Below, one piece after another: positions 44,861 through 55,828 of a stretch of 64,000 nucleotides of DNA. Each line of letters starts with the position of its first letter. Within the stretch, counting starts at the first letter, position 1. The position numbers and the translations under genes were made by a program. The stretch comes from Aedes albopictus. Its lineage: Eukaryota > Arthropoda > Insecta > Diptera > Culicidae. Under the pieces are notes generated by a model. It was not told the DNA's origin. It did no database searches and worked only from the letters and a program-made list of their open reading frames with translations. The stretch covers positions 450,732,980 to 450,796,979 of the forward strand of contig NC_085137.1 in assembly GCF_035046485.1 (NCBI RefSeq), read 5' to 3'.

Positions 44861-45129
44861 GAACCGAACACGACCAGATTGGGTCAGGTAAAGAGTTTTG
44901 GTGAAGGATAGGGTAGAAGGGGAGGGTAGAGGGTAGAGTAGAGGGGTTCCGGATCATTTGGCCAAACGCCATTTAGTCGAATGCCGTTTGGCTGAATGTA
45001 ATTTGGCCGAATGTCATTTGGCTGAATGCCATTTGGTCAAAAAGGTCATTTGGCCGAACGCCGTTTTGGCCGCATGCCATTTGGCCGAAAAGGTAATGAT
45101 GGACCTAAGCAGAGATGCCAGATTATTTT
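44861..45129. repeat. 270-bp block with GGCCGAATG array, copy 1
   Basis: A GGTAGAGG-type stretch leads into a degenerate tandem of CATTTGGCCGAATGC units (44,955-45,095), ending GGACCTAAG plus the first 20 bp of a hAT-like MITE (45,110-45,129). Offsets to 47,258-47,526 are exactly 2,397 at both ends, so the two copies have almost no indels. The MITE fragment is cut at 45,129 by GGGGCTG. The frame rich in AECHLAEC is an artefact of the tandem. Confidence 0.88.
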
Positions 45130-47257
45130 GGGGCTGTTCGGGCTCGTTTGGAAGTTAACCATCAATGTTAACTTCTTTTCCCGATCAGCCTAGAAAGCTG
45201 TGTAGTGTCGGTAGCGGTTGTCTCAATTGGCTAAGAATAACACTACGGACCGCCTGATCCAGTGGTAAGAGTCCACTAAACGGGTGACTCCTAATTCATG
45301 GTGTTATGCGGCTTTATGCTTACCGTGCCAAGGAATGAATGGTTAGGGGGGGTCTAATAAAAACCTAACCACAAACGGAGCCTGTGGAAAATTAGGGCGC
45401 ACAGTATTACGCCCTTACTGCACTAAACGGAGCAATAGTGCAGTGGACCTTGCGTTTCTCCGAGATAATCAGTTGCCCTTCTTAAGTCTCAAATTTGAGG
45501 CTAAATAAGGGCAGGATTATTCAAATGTTGTAAATTAGCTTACAATACTACCTTTATGGTTTCGCTTAATGCGTTTTCGCCATTGGCGTTTTTCAATTGA
45601 CACCGATTTGGTTTGTCGATGATGTTTCCTTTTTGTGCTGTGATTGTGAAGAGTGTAATCCTGTCTAGTTTGGGTAGTGGCTACGGCTAGGAAACCTCAG
45701 ATCAATTTTCAGCGTGCGTGCGTAGCCCAAGTGGCTCTACTTTGAAAAGTTCATTTTCGTAGGGTTACTTCTGTATTGGTTACCTTGTGAACCCAGTTTG
45801 CTTGTTTCATTATAAATGAAGTGTCGTGCCTCGAGCATGCTATATCTTAGAATAACGTTAACAGTATGTTTCAACATTTCCTTATGGATGCCTTCAAGCA
45901 AGCTCTTGTATTCAGCATTTTTTCGCTGGTATTTGGCAGTATTGCTACGAAGATTACATCATCTGAAGTAGCTCAAACATTAATTTAAGATGCTTCAGTT
46001 GGATGGATTACTTAGGTAGTACAGTTCATAGATAACTTAACATAGAATTGCACCTAACCCAACTCATGAGTTGACTGATTGGCATGTGTCAGATGAGGAA
46101 TCTCCATTTGACCTTCTTTGCACTTTTGAGTGTTCCTTCGCAAAATTTGCATATTCAGGCGATCCTGCTCAATAAACTAGGGAACCAGTACTAATTGGTT
46201 GCGACCACATTTTATGGATAACTCGCTTCCATAGCTAATCCAAGAGAGTTTCATTGTGGTTTTGTACCTACAACGCCCTCCATTGTGGTATACCATAACT
46301 ATTGCTTTGAAAGAAGCTTGTCCTCTGCTGTCTGTGCGGACCGTAAGAGGTATTCCTGAATGGAACTCTGATCTGTTCAAGTTCAAAATATCTTCGGATA
46401 AACAATTATTTTGTAAAGTTACGAATCTCTAGCTTCCGCTTGAGAATTATAGCTATATAATCGACTTAGTGGGCCCTAAAAAACTCTGCTTACTTCAAAT
46501 CTCCAGGCGCAAATGGGGGTTTGTCCTGTTTTTCTCCAAAGGGATTTGAGAATTTCAAACATGTTTTGAACTCTTGTAGTTTGCTATTGGGTATTTTCAT
46601 GGCGTTAAATTACTTTATAGATTTATCCCAAAAGGGTGCGTGCGTTGTATAAAGAAGGAATGAGTTCCAGATTCATCTGGTTACCTAGTTCTTTCTGAAA
46701 TGTTAGAAACGCATTGTCGATTATCCATGCGATTATCACATCTGTGATGTTCGTCTGGCTGACATGCCCTTTCATGTGAACATGCTTCCAAATTTGGGAC
46801 GTCCACAGTGACTCTTTTATACAAAGTTGTATACGTTTTCAAGAAAATACTCGCTCAAACGTAGCTTTTGCTTGGGTGATTTCTTGAATATTGAGGATGC
46901 TTTCGATGACGTGCCTTATAATGTCATATTGAAAGAGGCACGACGTCACAAGCTACCTCCAATGAGCTATAGGCTCTCTTTACGCTTATGCGTTTTACAA
47001 TGTCCTTTTCAGGGCACTGATTAAACCCGTTGTGGTATGGGCTATGAGCTCTCATTGCGCTTATGCATTCATTCCCTCTTCTAGGGCACCCTTCCTATTT
47101 CATCACCTTTCCCTTTCCTAATCCCATTCCGTCCCTTGTTCCATTCCCTCAGATAAATGATGAAATAGGCTTATATGTATGGCGATGGCACAAATGTCCC
47201 AAATGGAGGATAACGTGCCTCTGGAGCCGGCCTTCTGATACCTGATACCTGATACCT
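45130..47257 (+). pseudogene. deleted LINE copy with TGATACC tail
   Basis: 45,200-45,480 has the look of a LINE leader (ACGGACCGCCTGATCC, GGTTAGGGGGGGTC). 46,640-47,000 encodes broken RT: RFIWLPSSF, then LNIEDAFDDVPYNVILKEA with the first catalytic Asp, interrupted by stops and shifts. From 46,965 it jumps into a 3' untranslated region like that at 60,893-61,180, ending in three TGATACC units. The rest of the RT and the RNase H are deleted. Other regions between show scraps such as GIPEWNSDLFKF. Confidence 0.7.
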
Positions 47258-47506
47258 GAACCGAACACGACCAGATCGGGTCAGGTAAAGAGTTTGGGTG
47301 AAGGATAGGGTAGAAGGGGAGGGTCGAGGGTAGAGTAGAGGGGTTCCGGATCATTTGGCCGAACGCCATTTAGTCGAATGCCGTTTGGCTGAATGTAATT
47401 TGGCCGAATGTCATTTGGCTGAATGCCATTTGGTCGAAAAGGTCATTTGGCCGAATGCCGTTTTGGCCGCATGCCATTTGGCCGAAAAGGTAATGATGGA
47501 CCTAAG
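47258..47506. repeat. 270-bp block with GGCCGAATG array, copy 2
   Basis: This copy is nearly identical to 44,861-45,109. It directly follows the TGATACC tail of the LINE copy. Its right end is GACCTAAG, the target site of the hAT-like MITE that follows. Confidence 0.88.
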
Positions 47507-47903
47507 CAGAGATGCCAGATTATTTTATCAAAAATCTGTATCAATACAAATTTTTCTGTATCGCCGTATTCACAGCAGACACCAAGAGTCCTATAATTCG
47601 ATAGAAACTAATAAAGTTGTGCTGCTTCTTGACGGTTTTTTATTTGGTACTGGTATTTATTTCTCTAAGACGTGTGTAAAAATGCACATTTCTTTTTATA
47701 AATTCATCTATGTTTAAGCAGCAATTTATAAAGTTTTCATTGAATTTATTAAAAATGACTTAAATTTTCGAACATTTTATGCTTCTTAGAGAATTCTATA
47801 TCACATTTTAAGAATCTGCATTTTTCTATATTCTGTATCTTGTCTGTATAGAAGGTCAGAAATCTGTATAATACAGAGAAAATCTGTATATCTGGCATCT
47901 CTG
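47507..47903. mobile_element. hAT-like MITE, 397 bp
   Basis: The ends are CAGAGATGCCAGAT and its inverse ATCTGGCATCTCTG, with an 8-bp duplication GACCTAAG (47,499-47,506 and 47,904-47,911). Repeated AATCTGTAT words lie inside each end. CAG-starting TIRs and an 8-bp TSD fit hAT. No transposase frame. Confidence 0.92.
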
Positions 47904-48313
47904 GACCTAAGTGATCATACCACTGTTTTCTATATCAGTGTCAATCGAAAGAACAGGCTATGATTTAAAGAAGGAAAAATCTCAGCTAAATATATTCACA
48001 GTTTCAACTCCAGCTAATCCCTAGAAGGGTAACACTAGAAAGAAAAGCCTATGATTAAAAGAAGAAAATGTTTATGATGGCCATATTGGCAGCTAGAATG
48101 TTATCCAGAGTTTTCCCACGCTTCAAAATTGTTTTGATCAGAATTCGGCCAAACGGCACTCGGCCAAATGACCCTTTCGGCAAAATGGTAAACGGCCAAA
48201 TGGTATTCGACCAAATGGTAGGGTAGAAGGTGGGATTAAGCACAGTAAAGAGAGTATGGTAAAGGGTTAGAGTAGTAGAGAGTACGGTATCAGGTAGAGT
48301 AGAGGATAGGGTA
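47904..48313. repeat. spacer with GGTAGAG-rich and GGCCAAATG words
   Basis: 48,137-48,225 has minus-sense CGGCCAAACGG and CGGCCAAATGG units. 48,225-48,311 has AGAGTAGAGGATAGGG words. These are decayed relatives of the 270-bp block. The GGTAGAG-rich part continues at 49,096 after the TIR element. Confidence 0.6.
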
Positions 48314-49093
48314 CCGTGATTTCGGGTGAAATTGATCAGTGGGGTAAAATTGATCGACGTGAGGGCAATTTTTATTTGTCAAAAATAAAGCTTTGAATTT
48401 AAAACACTTTGTAGAAAATGACCATCATCTGGCTCAAGGGTTATTGAATGATGAGCTTACATGTTTTACAGCTAATTAATCACATATTTCTGTATTAAAT
48501 TCAATATTTTCCCAAATTGAGTGTTCGGCAAATTTTAAAGACCCTTTCGAACTTTTGTTACCGTAGCTGTATCGTACATGAAATAAATATTCGAATGAAT
48601 GTTTATAGCTGCCACGTGTTCGCTAAATCCGATTTCGTCATCAAAAGTTCTATAAATATTGATATTTATACATAAAATTGTACTTTTGCTAAAGTAATAA
48701 CTTATTTAGTATGAAAATTGCATACTTTTAGGCGTTTTCTTTAGATTTATCAAACTTTAAACTTAAATAATTAAGAATTTACCATACTTGTATTAGTTTT
48801 AAAAAGCATTTCGCATTCTGGGGTGGTTAATTCAGCTGGAAAATTTATTTTCAGCACTTACAAAGATATTTCACTGACTGATCAATTTCACCCCGAAACT
48901 AAATTTTCCGATTTTTTATTTTAAATGATATTTATTGCAATAAAATGATTTGCAGTAAAAATTTCAACCTCGTTGACTGATGAAATTCGTGGCCGTACTT
49001 ATTTTAAAGCATTAGGTTTGACCATATCGATAACTATTCAAAAATTAGAAGCCAAAAACTGTGAAAAGTGATCAATTTCACCCGAAATCACGG
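48314..49093. mobile_element. TA-flanked TIR element, 780 bp
   Basis: The ends CCGTGATTTCGGGTGAAATT and AATTTCACCCGAAATCACGG are perfect inverted repeats with TA on both sides. GATCAATTTCACC occurs twice near the right end. The element splits a GGTAGAGG-rich repeat that resumes at once on the far side. Interior AT-rich, no coding signal. Consistent with Tc1/mariner-type mobilisation. Confidence 0.9.
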
Positions 49094-49095
49094 TA

Positions 49096-49210
49096 GGGGA
49101 TAGAACAGATGGTAGGGTTGAGGATTATGGTAGAGCGTAGGATAGAGGGTTAGAATAGAGGACAGAGAAGACGGTAAGGTAGATGGTAAAGAGTAGGGTG
49201 AAGAAGTGAG
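49096..49210. repeat. GGTAGAG-rich low-complexity repeat
   Basis: GATGGTAGGG, GGATTATGGTAGAG and AGGGTTAGAATAGAGG words continue the stretch seen before 48,314. Confidence 0.7.
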
Positions 49211-50440
49211 ATTTGTTCAGATGAGATGAGATTTTCTAGATACATTCAGGAATTCTTTCCGGGATTTCTTCAGGCATTCCTTTCGAGAATCTTCCCAGGA
49301 TTCCTTCAGGTGTTCTTCTCGGAATTGCTGCTGGGATTGCTGGTGAGATCTTTTCAAGGGATTTTGCAGGGATTGCTTTAGAATGTCCTGAGCGGATTCT
49401 TTAAGTTATACTTTTCGGCATTCCTTCAGGAATTCGTGCTGGAATTCCTTCGAAGGTTCCTTCCGGGATTCCTGCTGAGATTATTTAGGAGATTCCTCTT
49501 GTAAATACAGAATATAGATTTCTGTCGAGATTTTTTTTAGGCAATCCTTGATTTTCTAAGTTTTTGTGTCGGAATTTCTGATGGGATTCTTTAGAAAATT
49601 ATTCTAGTTTTTTTTTCAGGAATTTTTTCAATAATTCCTTCTGCGACTTCGTCTATGGTTCTTGCCGGATTTCTTGCTCAGCTTCCAGCCGAGGTTCCTG
49701 TAATGATCCCTCTAAGGATTCCATCAAGTATTTTTCACGGGATTCCTTCAAGAATAACTTCAGGTATTTCTGCTAGGTTTGCTTTAGAAAATCCTGAAAG
49801 GATTTTTTGAAAAATTCTAACCAGCATTCCTTCATGGCTTCATGGCTTCATGGCTTCATGGAATTACATCACAGATTAATCCTAGCATTCTTTCAAAGAG
49901 TTCTGTCAACATATATTCAGAGAATTCTGATGGAATTCTTTTAGGTATATGTGCTGGGATCCCTGCTGGCTTCTTGGGAGTTTCGCAGGCATTCCTCTCG
50001 GGATTTCTACAGTAACTTCTCCCGGGATTTTTTCTGGGATTATTAAATGGATTCCTAACGAGCTTTCAGCGGAGATTCCTCTTAGGATTCTATCAGATAT
50101 GCCACTCAGAATTCCTTCAGGAAATCCTCCCGGGCTTCCTTCAGGAATTTCTACTGGGATTGCTTTAGAAAATCGTGAAAGGTTTCTTTCAAGCGTTCTA
50201 GTCGGAATTCCTTCAGGGATTACTGCTGGAGCTCTTTCAAAGATCTCTTTCTGAATATCGTAAAGGATTCCTGCAAGGATTGCTTCAGGGATCCCAACTT
50301 GTATTCTTTCAAAGATTCCTTCAAAGAATATTGCGGGATTCATTTAGGTATTCGTGCCAGGATTCCTGCCGGGGTTCCTCCAAAGATTCTTCCCGTTTTT
50401 TTACATTCCTCACGGGATTTCTTCAATTATTCGTTCAGGA
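49211..50440. repeat. decayed 12/24-bp motif field
   Basis: GGAATTCTTTCCGGG, GGAATTCCTTC, GGGATTCCTGC and GGATTTCTTCAGG recur throughout in the orientation of the main array. A perfect (TTCATGGC)-type run of nearly four units lies at 49,831-49,862. Frames of 60-145 codons on both strands reflect the motif and are not genes. Confidence 0.65.
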
Positions 50441-50584
50441 AGTTCTACCGATATATATGCATGCATTTAGATATCTTAAATATATATTAAAAAAAAAAAC
50501 AATCCGTTTCCAGTTTTATAACTGTTCGGATAATCATTCGGCCTAGTTCCACAAAAGCTGAAATACAAAAAGTCCACAGGTACT

Positions 50585-50815
50585 CCAAGTTGGTAATCGA
50601 TTATTCGGTACCAACAGTTTTGTGCCAGGTTCGATTCCCGGTCAGTTCGAGAAGTTGTCGCAAAGGCAATTTTCTTGACTTCCTTGGGCATAGAGTATCT
50701 TCGTGCCTGCTACAAGATATACACATGCAAAATGGTCATTATTGGCAGAGGAAGCTCTCAGTTAATAACTGCGGAAGTGCTCATAGCTGAGATGCAGACT
50801 TTGTCCTAGTGGGGG
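50585..50815 (+). mobile_element. Feilai-like SINE, plus orientation
   Basis: CCAGGTTCGATTCCCGG (box B) is followed by TTGGGCATAGAGTATCTTCG, TGCAAAATGGTCATT and GGAAGTGCTCATAGCTGAG, the body of the family at 11,227. The head before box B is decayed. The 3' end runs into GTGAAAAAGATGAAAAAG. No TSD read. Confidence 0.8.
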
Positions 50816-51045
50816 CGTTCGTGAAAAAGATGAAAAAGTTGTTTTTTGAATGTACCTACGAAACACACTTAAAAATCAAAAAAATATTAACCCTCGAGCG
50901 ATCGCGCTGTTGTATTTTGTACAACACGATGAAAAAATCTCGCTTTTTGTACTCAGCATTAGCGTGGTGCTGCCGCAGGTAGTCAACCGCGCGAGTTACG
51001 GAAGGTTAAAGCAAGACTTTTTTATCATAAAAACTGAAAAGTCAG
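50816..51045. other. short spacer
   Basis: No gene. Contains CGAGCGATCGCGC, an unusual GC-rich island of 13 bases. Confidence 0.4.
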
Positions 51046-51218
51046 CAATGGGTATCCAGTCAGCCTAGTGGTTAAGGCTATGGATCGCCAACCCGGAGAC
51101 GGCGGGTTCGATTCCCGTTTCGGTCGGGAAAATTTTCTCGATTCCATGGGAATAGTGTATCATATCATTCTACTTGCCTCACAATATACAAATTCAAGCA
51201 ATGCACATTGGGCAAAAT

Positions 51219-51461
51219 AATAGAAATACACTAGAACTCCAATGGCGCTGTGATCACTTTTCCCATTTAATTATGTTAATAACTTTGATTGCAATAATTG
51301 ACTATTTTTATGTGTCCATCTTGTAGAGGACCTTTTGTTTTGGTAAACAAAATTTATTTGACACTTCTAGTACCGCTACTGACGCTGTAGGGGCGTAGCA
51401 TACTAGATGCTAGTCACACGAACAGTCGCGACATTGGACTTCTGTGGCTAGTTATTCTAAT
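51219..51461. mobile_element. MITE inside the left arm, 243 bp
   Basis: GGCAAAAT is duplicated on either side (51,211-51,218 and 51,462-51,469). The right arm of the host element reads CATTGGGCAAAATCAAGCCC without interruption. Ends pair imperfectly: TAGAAATACACTAG with GAACTCCAATG on the left, against TAGAATAACTAG and GAAGTCCAATG on the minus strand at the right. Confidence 0.82.
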
Positions 51462-51613
51462 GGCAAAATCAAGCCCAAAGGTGGAAAAAAATAATAACTT
51501 TCTTAATACAAGACACTATGTGACCATCAATGGCTTATTCGAAAGCAAATTTTCTCAAGAATTGGTTGGTGGGTGATTCATGTACGGGCAACTTCTCTAA
51601 AGTGAGTTATAGA

Positions 51614-52112
51614 CAGAGTTGATGTACACGTGCTGTAGTCCCATGTACGGGAGCCACATTGCAAGCGAGCTCCCAGGAGCACTGTACATTTTGAGACTGA
51701 AAGTTGTGTGCCTCATTTTTCTCAAGATGTGTCTCATGAGCTGCGTCTCATGCGCTGATTAAATTAGAAAATTTCACGACAAAAACTTCCTAAACGAACG
51801 AGAATTGAAACCTTAACCTTTGCATTGAGAGTCCCTAGTCGTATCGCATAGACCAATCAGACACTTGAGTTGTGTACGGAAAAAAAGTTGTTGAGGTTCT
51901 TCGTTACCAAGAAGTTGTTTTTCACCTTAGATACCAACAGCTCACGCAGCGCATGAGACGAGCTCCCCGGGAGCTATGCGCCAAGCTCGCACCCACCAGA
52001 TATTCGTGAGCCTCCTAGCAGCGCAGCACACTGCGATTTTCAAGAGCTAGGAGACAATTTGGTGTGAGGCTCGCTGTCACATTTATGTACACATGAGCAA
52101 TCGGAAACTCTG
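51614..52112. mobile_element. hAT-like MITE inside the left arm, 499 bp
   Basis: It starts CAGAGTT and ends AACTCTG with an 8-bp duplication GTTATAGA (51,606-51,613 and 52,113-52,120). The right arm shows the empty site GCGAGTTATAGAGCCCG on the opposite strand. Inside, GCGTCTCATGCGC and GCGCATGAGACGAGC form subterminal inverted words. No coding frame. Confidence 0.92.
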
Positions 52113-53370
52113 GTTATAGATCCCGTTTTACACCAGTTCCCCCTTAAATTTGTGAATTTCTGTTATTTTACGGCACTTGTTATGATTTTAATGATTTTTT
52201 CGCTGGGATACCATCGCCCCACTCCCATTGAGTAACGTTACATACAAAAAGTTATTAAAATGTTGGAATTTTGGGGTGTTGTGGGGTCAATTAGGCAATG
52301 GTATATTTTCAAGGTAGATTTTTTTTTTATTTATGATTTTTTACGTGACAATAATTAAATAAATGATCGAACACATATGGTTTATTCCTAAAGAAACCAT
52401 TTTTGGCGAGTTTGATCTCAAATTATTGGTTATATTTAAGGTTACCCGCATACAAACATGAGTAGTTCCCATCCTTATACCACCGATTCCAAACATTTCC
52501 AAACGATGAGCCATTGCTTATATACTCCAAAAATGTCCTAAATGTTGTTTGCGCATAGCCCCATAGACGGGAGGTGACGGCAGCATATAGTTTTATAGCT
52601 TAGTTTACCCAAACTCCCCTATAAACTTATTTTTTATTGTTTTTAAATTAAAACAACTTTAACTTGAAACTTCTATGCATGATATGAGTTAATATTGATG
52701 AAGAGCTAACCAGTAAAATCTCTGCACCCTATGAAATTTGGAAATTAAGGGTACAATGGGGTTAAATGAGAAAAAAAACATTCAAGATGCTTGAATGACC
52801 ATATAAGTTGACAAATAGCTTGTTTGGCAGATAATTTCTATACGAATGATTCTTGTACTTACGACATTGCTTCAGCGGGGTGTAAAGCTTGTTTCACCCC
52901 AATTTTCCTAAAAGTATAATCAAATTGTACCATTGCAGTTAATATAATATATCATTCATATTATAATATTCTGATTCCAATGAGTATACATGAAAGATGT
53001 TATAAATATGACGTTTGGGGGATAATGGCGCAAAATATGCTGCTGCTTATTTCTCGGAATTTTGGTATTGAAGATGAAAAACATTATAATCAATACGTGA
53101 AATAATATTTAAAATCCATGTCGCATACTTCCATTATTCACCATTCCGAGCATTCCATGATAAAGAGCTGTAGCGTGAATTTGAGAATATCCAAGCTGCT
53201 GCTTGCCGATAGACTTTATGGGGATTGTAGTAACACATTGTAGTAAAAAGTCTCCAAAATGCATTCGTTATATTTTTGTTAATGAAATAGCAACTTAAAC
53301 ATCATATAGGTATTTATTTTGTTTTGCTATACACTAATAATATGACAGTCTTATTCCACTTAGCCAAGTA

Positions 53371-53620
53371 CACTACCCGTCATAAGTATATACTCAAAAA
53401 ATGTATTGCAAGAATATTGTATCGCATTTACTCACCTTGATATCTCCAATACCTTACAAAGATGCTGTCTTCAACAATGTTATTCAGAAGCCCTAAAGCA
53501 ACAACTTTTCTGAAAGCGGCATTTTTGTAGGTGTTCTGGTTTTAGAGATATCGAGGTGAGTTAGGGTGATTCAATATTATTGCAATACTTTTTGTGAGTC
53601 TCTACTTATGACGGATAGTG
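53371..53620. mobile_element. TIR element in the foldback spacer, 250 bp
   Basis: CACTACCCGTCATAAGTATA at the left pairs with CTACTTATGACGGATAGTG at the right, and TGTATTGCAA with TTGCAATACT. TA precedes the left end; the right flank is TC. The middle has TGCTGTCTTCAACAATG, related to the tandem unit of 25.8 kb. Confidence 0.8.
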
Positions 53621-53653
53621 TCTGTCTTTAAGTAATAGATACTAGATTTCCTA

Positions 53654-53902
53654 AGCACATCTCTTTGCACATCTGATCATAATCGAAGTCACCTTCATCT
53701 GGCGTTGCCGTTCATTGAAGCAGAATCTTCCCGATTGTGGCGGTAGTACAATTTCATCGTTTTTATAAAGACATACTGCCATTATATTTGACGAATTTTG
53801 CTCTAGGGATGATTTCCTTGCCAGATGTTCTCGAACAAACTTATGTCTTATATGCAGTCTTTCGCTTGATTGTTCGCTAACGAAGATCAGTGGTGGATAT
53901 GG
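53654..53902 (-). pseudogene. 83-codon open stretch, possible protein remnant
   Basis: The minus strand is open between a TGA at 53,903 and a TAG at 53,651, reading IFVSEQSSERLHIRHKFVRE, then CLYKNDEIVLPPQSGRFCF. The wording is protein-like and the codons are balanced, unlike the AT-rich surroundings, but there is no ATG near the start and I recognise no family. It could be what is left of a protein encoded by the foldback element's autonomous relative. Confidence 0.3.
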
Positions 53903-54301
53903 TCAATGCAAAAGAAAAGTTTAGTAATTAATCAAGTTCAATTGCACAAAAAACAAAACTCTTCAGGTTAGATATAAATTCCTCAAGATGTTGGTATTGA
54001 TTTGATTTTTTTGTATTCGGCTAGATACTTTTCTGTACGTACTGTGCAAAATCGGACACCCTGTCCAAAAAGTCTTGCACCCTACATTACATACACTCAA
54101 TTCTTTCTTTGCACGGGTTGTTTTTCGACATAACTCAATCAATGTTTAATAAATCCACATTAAAATTGACGGTCAGTACTATCCGTATACGAAAAATCAA
54201 GTTAATATGTTGATACACACATCAATTCTGAGGAAATGCTGTCGTTCATTTGACATTATGTCAAGGGAATTTCAATAATGCCAAACCCTGACCCGACAAA
54301 A

Positions 54302-54375
54302 AATTGAACCGAACACTCTCAGCATGGTTTTGCTGAATACTCGCGCGTTTATCGCTTCGGCTATATGTGTTCTAC
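54302..54375 (-). mobile_element. Feilai-like SINE head fragment
   Basis: CTCAGCATGGTTTTGCTGAATAC and GCGTTTATCGCTTCGGCTATAT match the tRNA-like head at 11,450-11,515 with about ten changes. The body is absent. Confidence 0.65.
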
Positions 54376-55560
54376 CTGTGCATCAATCAGTCATTAATGA
54401 ACTCGTATGGATATTATCTTTCAAAAAAGTTATTTGTCAACTTATATGGTCATTCATGCTTTTTGATTGTTTTTTTTTTCATTTAACCCCATTGTACCCT
54501 AAATTTCCAAATTTCATAGGATGCAGTGATATTACTGGATAGCTCTTCATCAATATTAACTCATATCATGCATAGAAGTTTCAAGTTAAAGTTGTTTTAA
54601 TTTAAAAACAATAAAAAATAAGTTTATAGGGGAGTTTAGGTAAACTAAGCTCTATAACTATATGCTGCCGTCACCTCCCGTCTATGGGGCTATGCGCAAA
54701 CAACATTCAGGATATTTTTGGAGTATATAAGCAATGGCTCATCGTTTGGAAATGTTTGGAATCGGTGGTATAAGGATGGGAACTACTTATATTTGTATGC
54801 GGAAAAACTTAAATATAACCCATAATTTGAGATCAAACTCGCCAAAAATGGTTTTTTTAGGAATAAACCATGATTGTTCGATCATTTATTTAATTATTGT
54901 CACGTAAAAAATCATAAATAAAAATAAAAATGAATTTCTACCTTAAAAATATACCATTCCATAATTGACCCTACAACACCCTAAAATTCCAACAATTTAA
55001 TAACTTTTTGTATGTAACGTTACTCAATGGGAGTGGGGCGATGGTATCCTAGCGAAAAAATCATTAAAATCATAACAAGTGCCGTAAAATAACAGAAATT
55101 CACAAATTTGAGGGGGAACTGGGGTAAAACGGGCTCTATAACTCGCTTCAGAGAAGTTGCCCGTACATGAATCACCCACCAACCAATTCTTGAGAAAATT
55201 TGCTTTCGAATAAGCCATTGATGGTCACATAGTGTCTTGTATTAAGAAAGTTATTAATTTTTTCCACCTTTGGGCTTGATTTTGCCCAATGTGCAATGGC
55301 AGGCAAAGAAAGCCCTTGAATCAATAACTGTGTAAGAGCTCAAAGAACACTAAGTTGAAGAAAGGCAGGCCAAGTCCTAGTGGGGACATAGAGCCTTTTT
55401 ATGGCTCTTTATGATGATGATGATGAAAAGTGAACATGCGCAAAGAAAAATGTATTCTAAGAAGACCAAGATTCATACAAATCTGAGCTTAAATGGTTTT
55501 CCGCAACCATTGCGAAGAGATAAATAGCATTGAATCTTAGATTTCGACACATTAAACAGA

Positions 55561-55828
55561 CGTAATTATCTTTTCATGCACCAATAGATTAGCATGTTTT
55601 GTCAATAAATCAAGACAAGAGGCTGTCGCCCTGTATAAACAGACGAAAAGAGAATACGCAAAGTAACAACTGATAAGGTTAGGACCCTATTGCACCAAGC
55701 AGTCGTAGGTTGATCACGTGATTGAGAAAGCAAGCATGATAATGCGTCGATGTGTCATTCCCTTATATATTTAGAATTAGTATATCCCTTTCGTGATGAA
55801 CCACCACAATTCTGCTGTTGAGCAATAT
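55561..55828. repeat. dispersed repeat, inverted partner of 44.4 kb
   Basis: CATGCACCAATAGATTAG, CGATCACGTGATTGAG-like and CCCTTTCGTGATGAACC words are the reverse complement of 44,379-44,605 in the same order. It has an extra segment around 55,600-55,650. Unknown class, no TSD read. Confidence 0.7.

Larger units (their letters stand above)
51204..55293. mobile_element. 4.1-kb foldback element, 5-bp TSD
   Basis: Arms of about 0.9 kb (left 51,204-52,870 without inserts, right 54,400-55,293) start CACATTGGGCAAAATCAAGC. The 5-bp TSD CAATG and the CAC start resemble Transib ends, but this is only suggestive. The left arm carries two later insertions, each with its empty site preserved in the right arm. 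The spacer of about 1.5 kb holds another MITE, a SINE fragment and an 83-codon open stretch. No transposase recognised. Confidence 0.88.
51046..55430 (+). mobile_element. tRNA-derived SINE split by a foldback element
   Basis: The left part (51,046-51,203) has a tRNA-like head: TAGTGGTTAAGG (box A) and GGTTCGATTCCCG (box B). The right part (55,294-55,430) supplies the rest of the body, GGCAGGCAAAGAAAGCCC to AAGTCCTAGTGGGGAC, and an ATGATGATGATGAA tail. The two halves join at CAATG, which is duplicated on both sides of the insert (51,199-51,203 and 55,294-55,298). Confidence 0.85.

Noticed and set aside
44958..45158. Frames rich in AECHLAEC (also 47,355-47,717) as a repeat protein
   Set aside because: They are translations of the GGCCGAATG tandem, and the opposite strand is also open; the second one continues into a MITE.
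51055..51125. A tRNA gene
   Set aside because: Boxes A and B are present, but the acceptor stem does not close and a SINE body follows; it is a SINE head. The same holds for 30,996 and 11,450.
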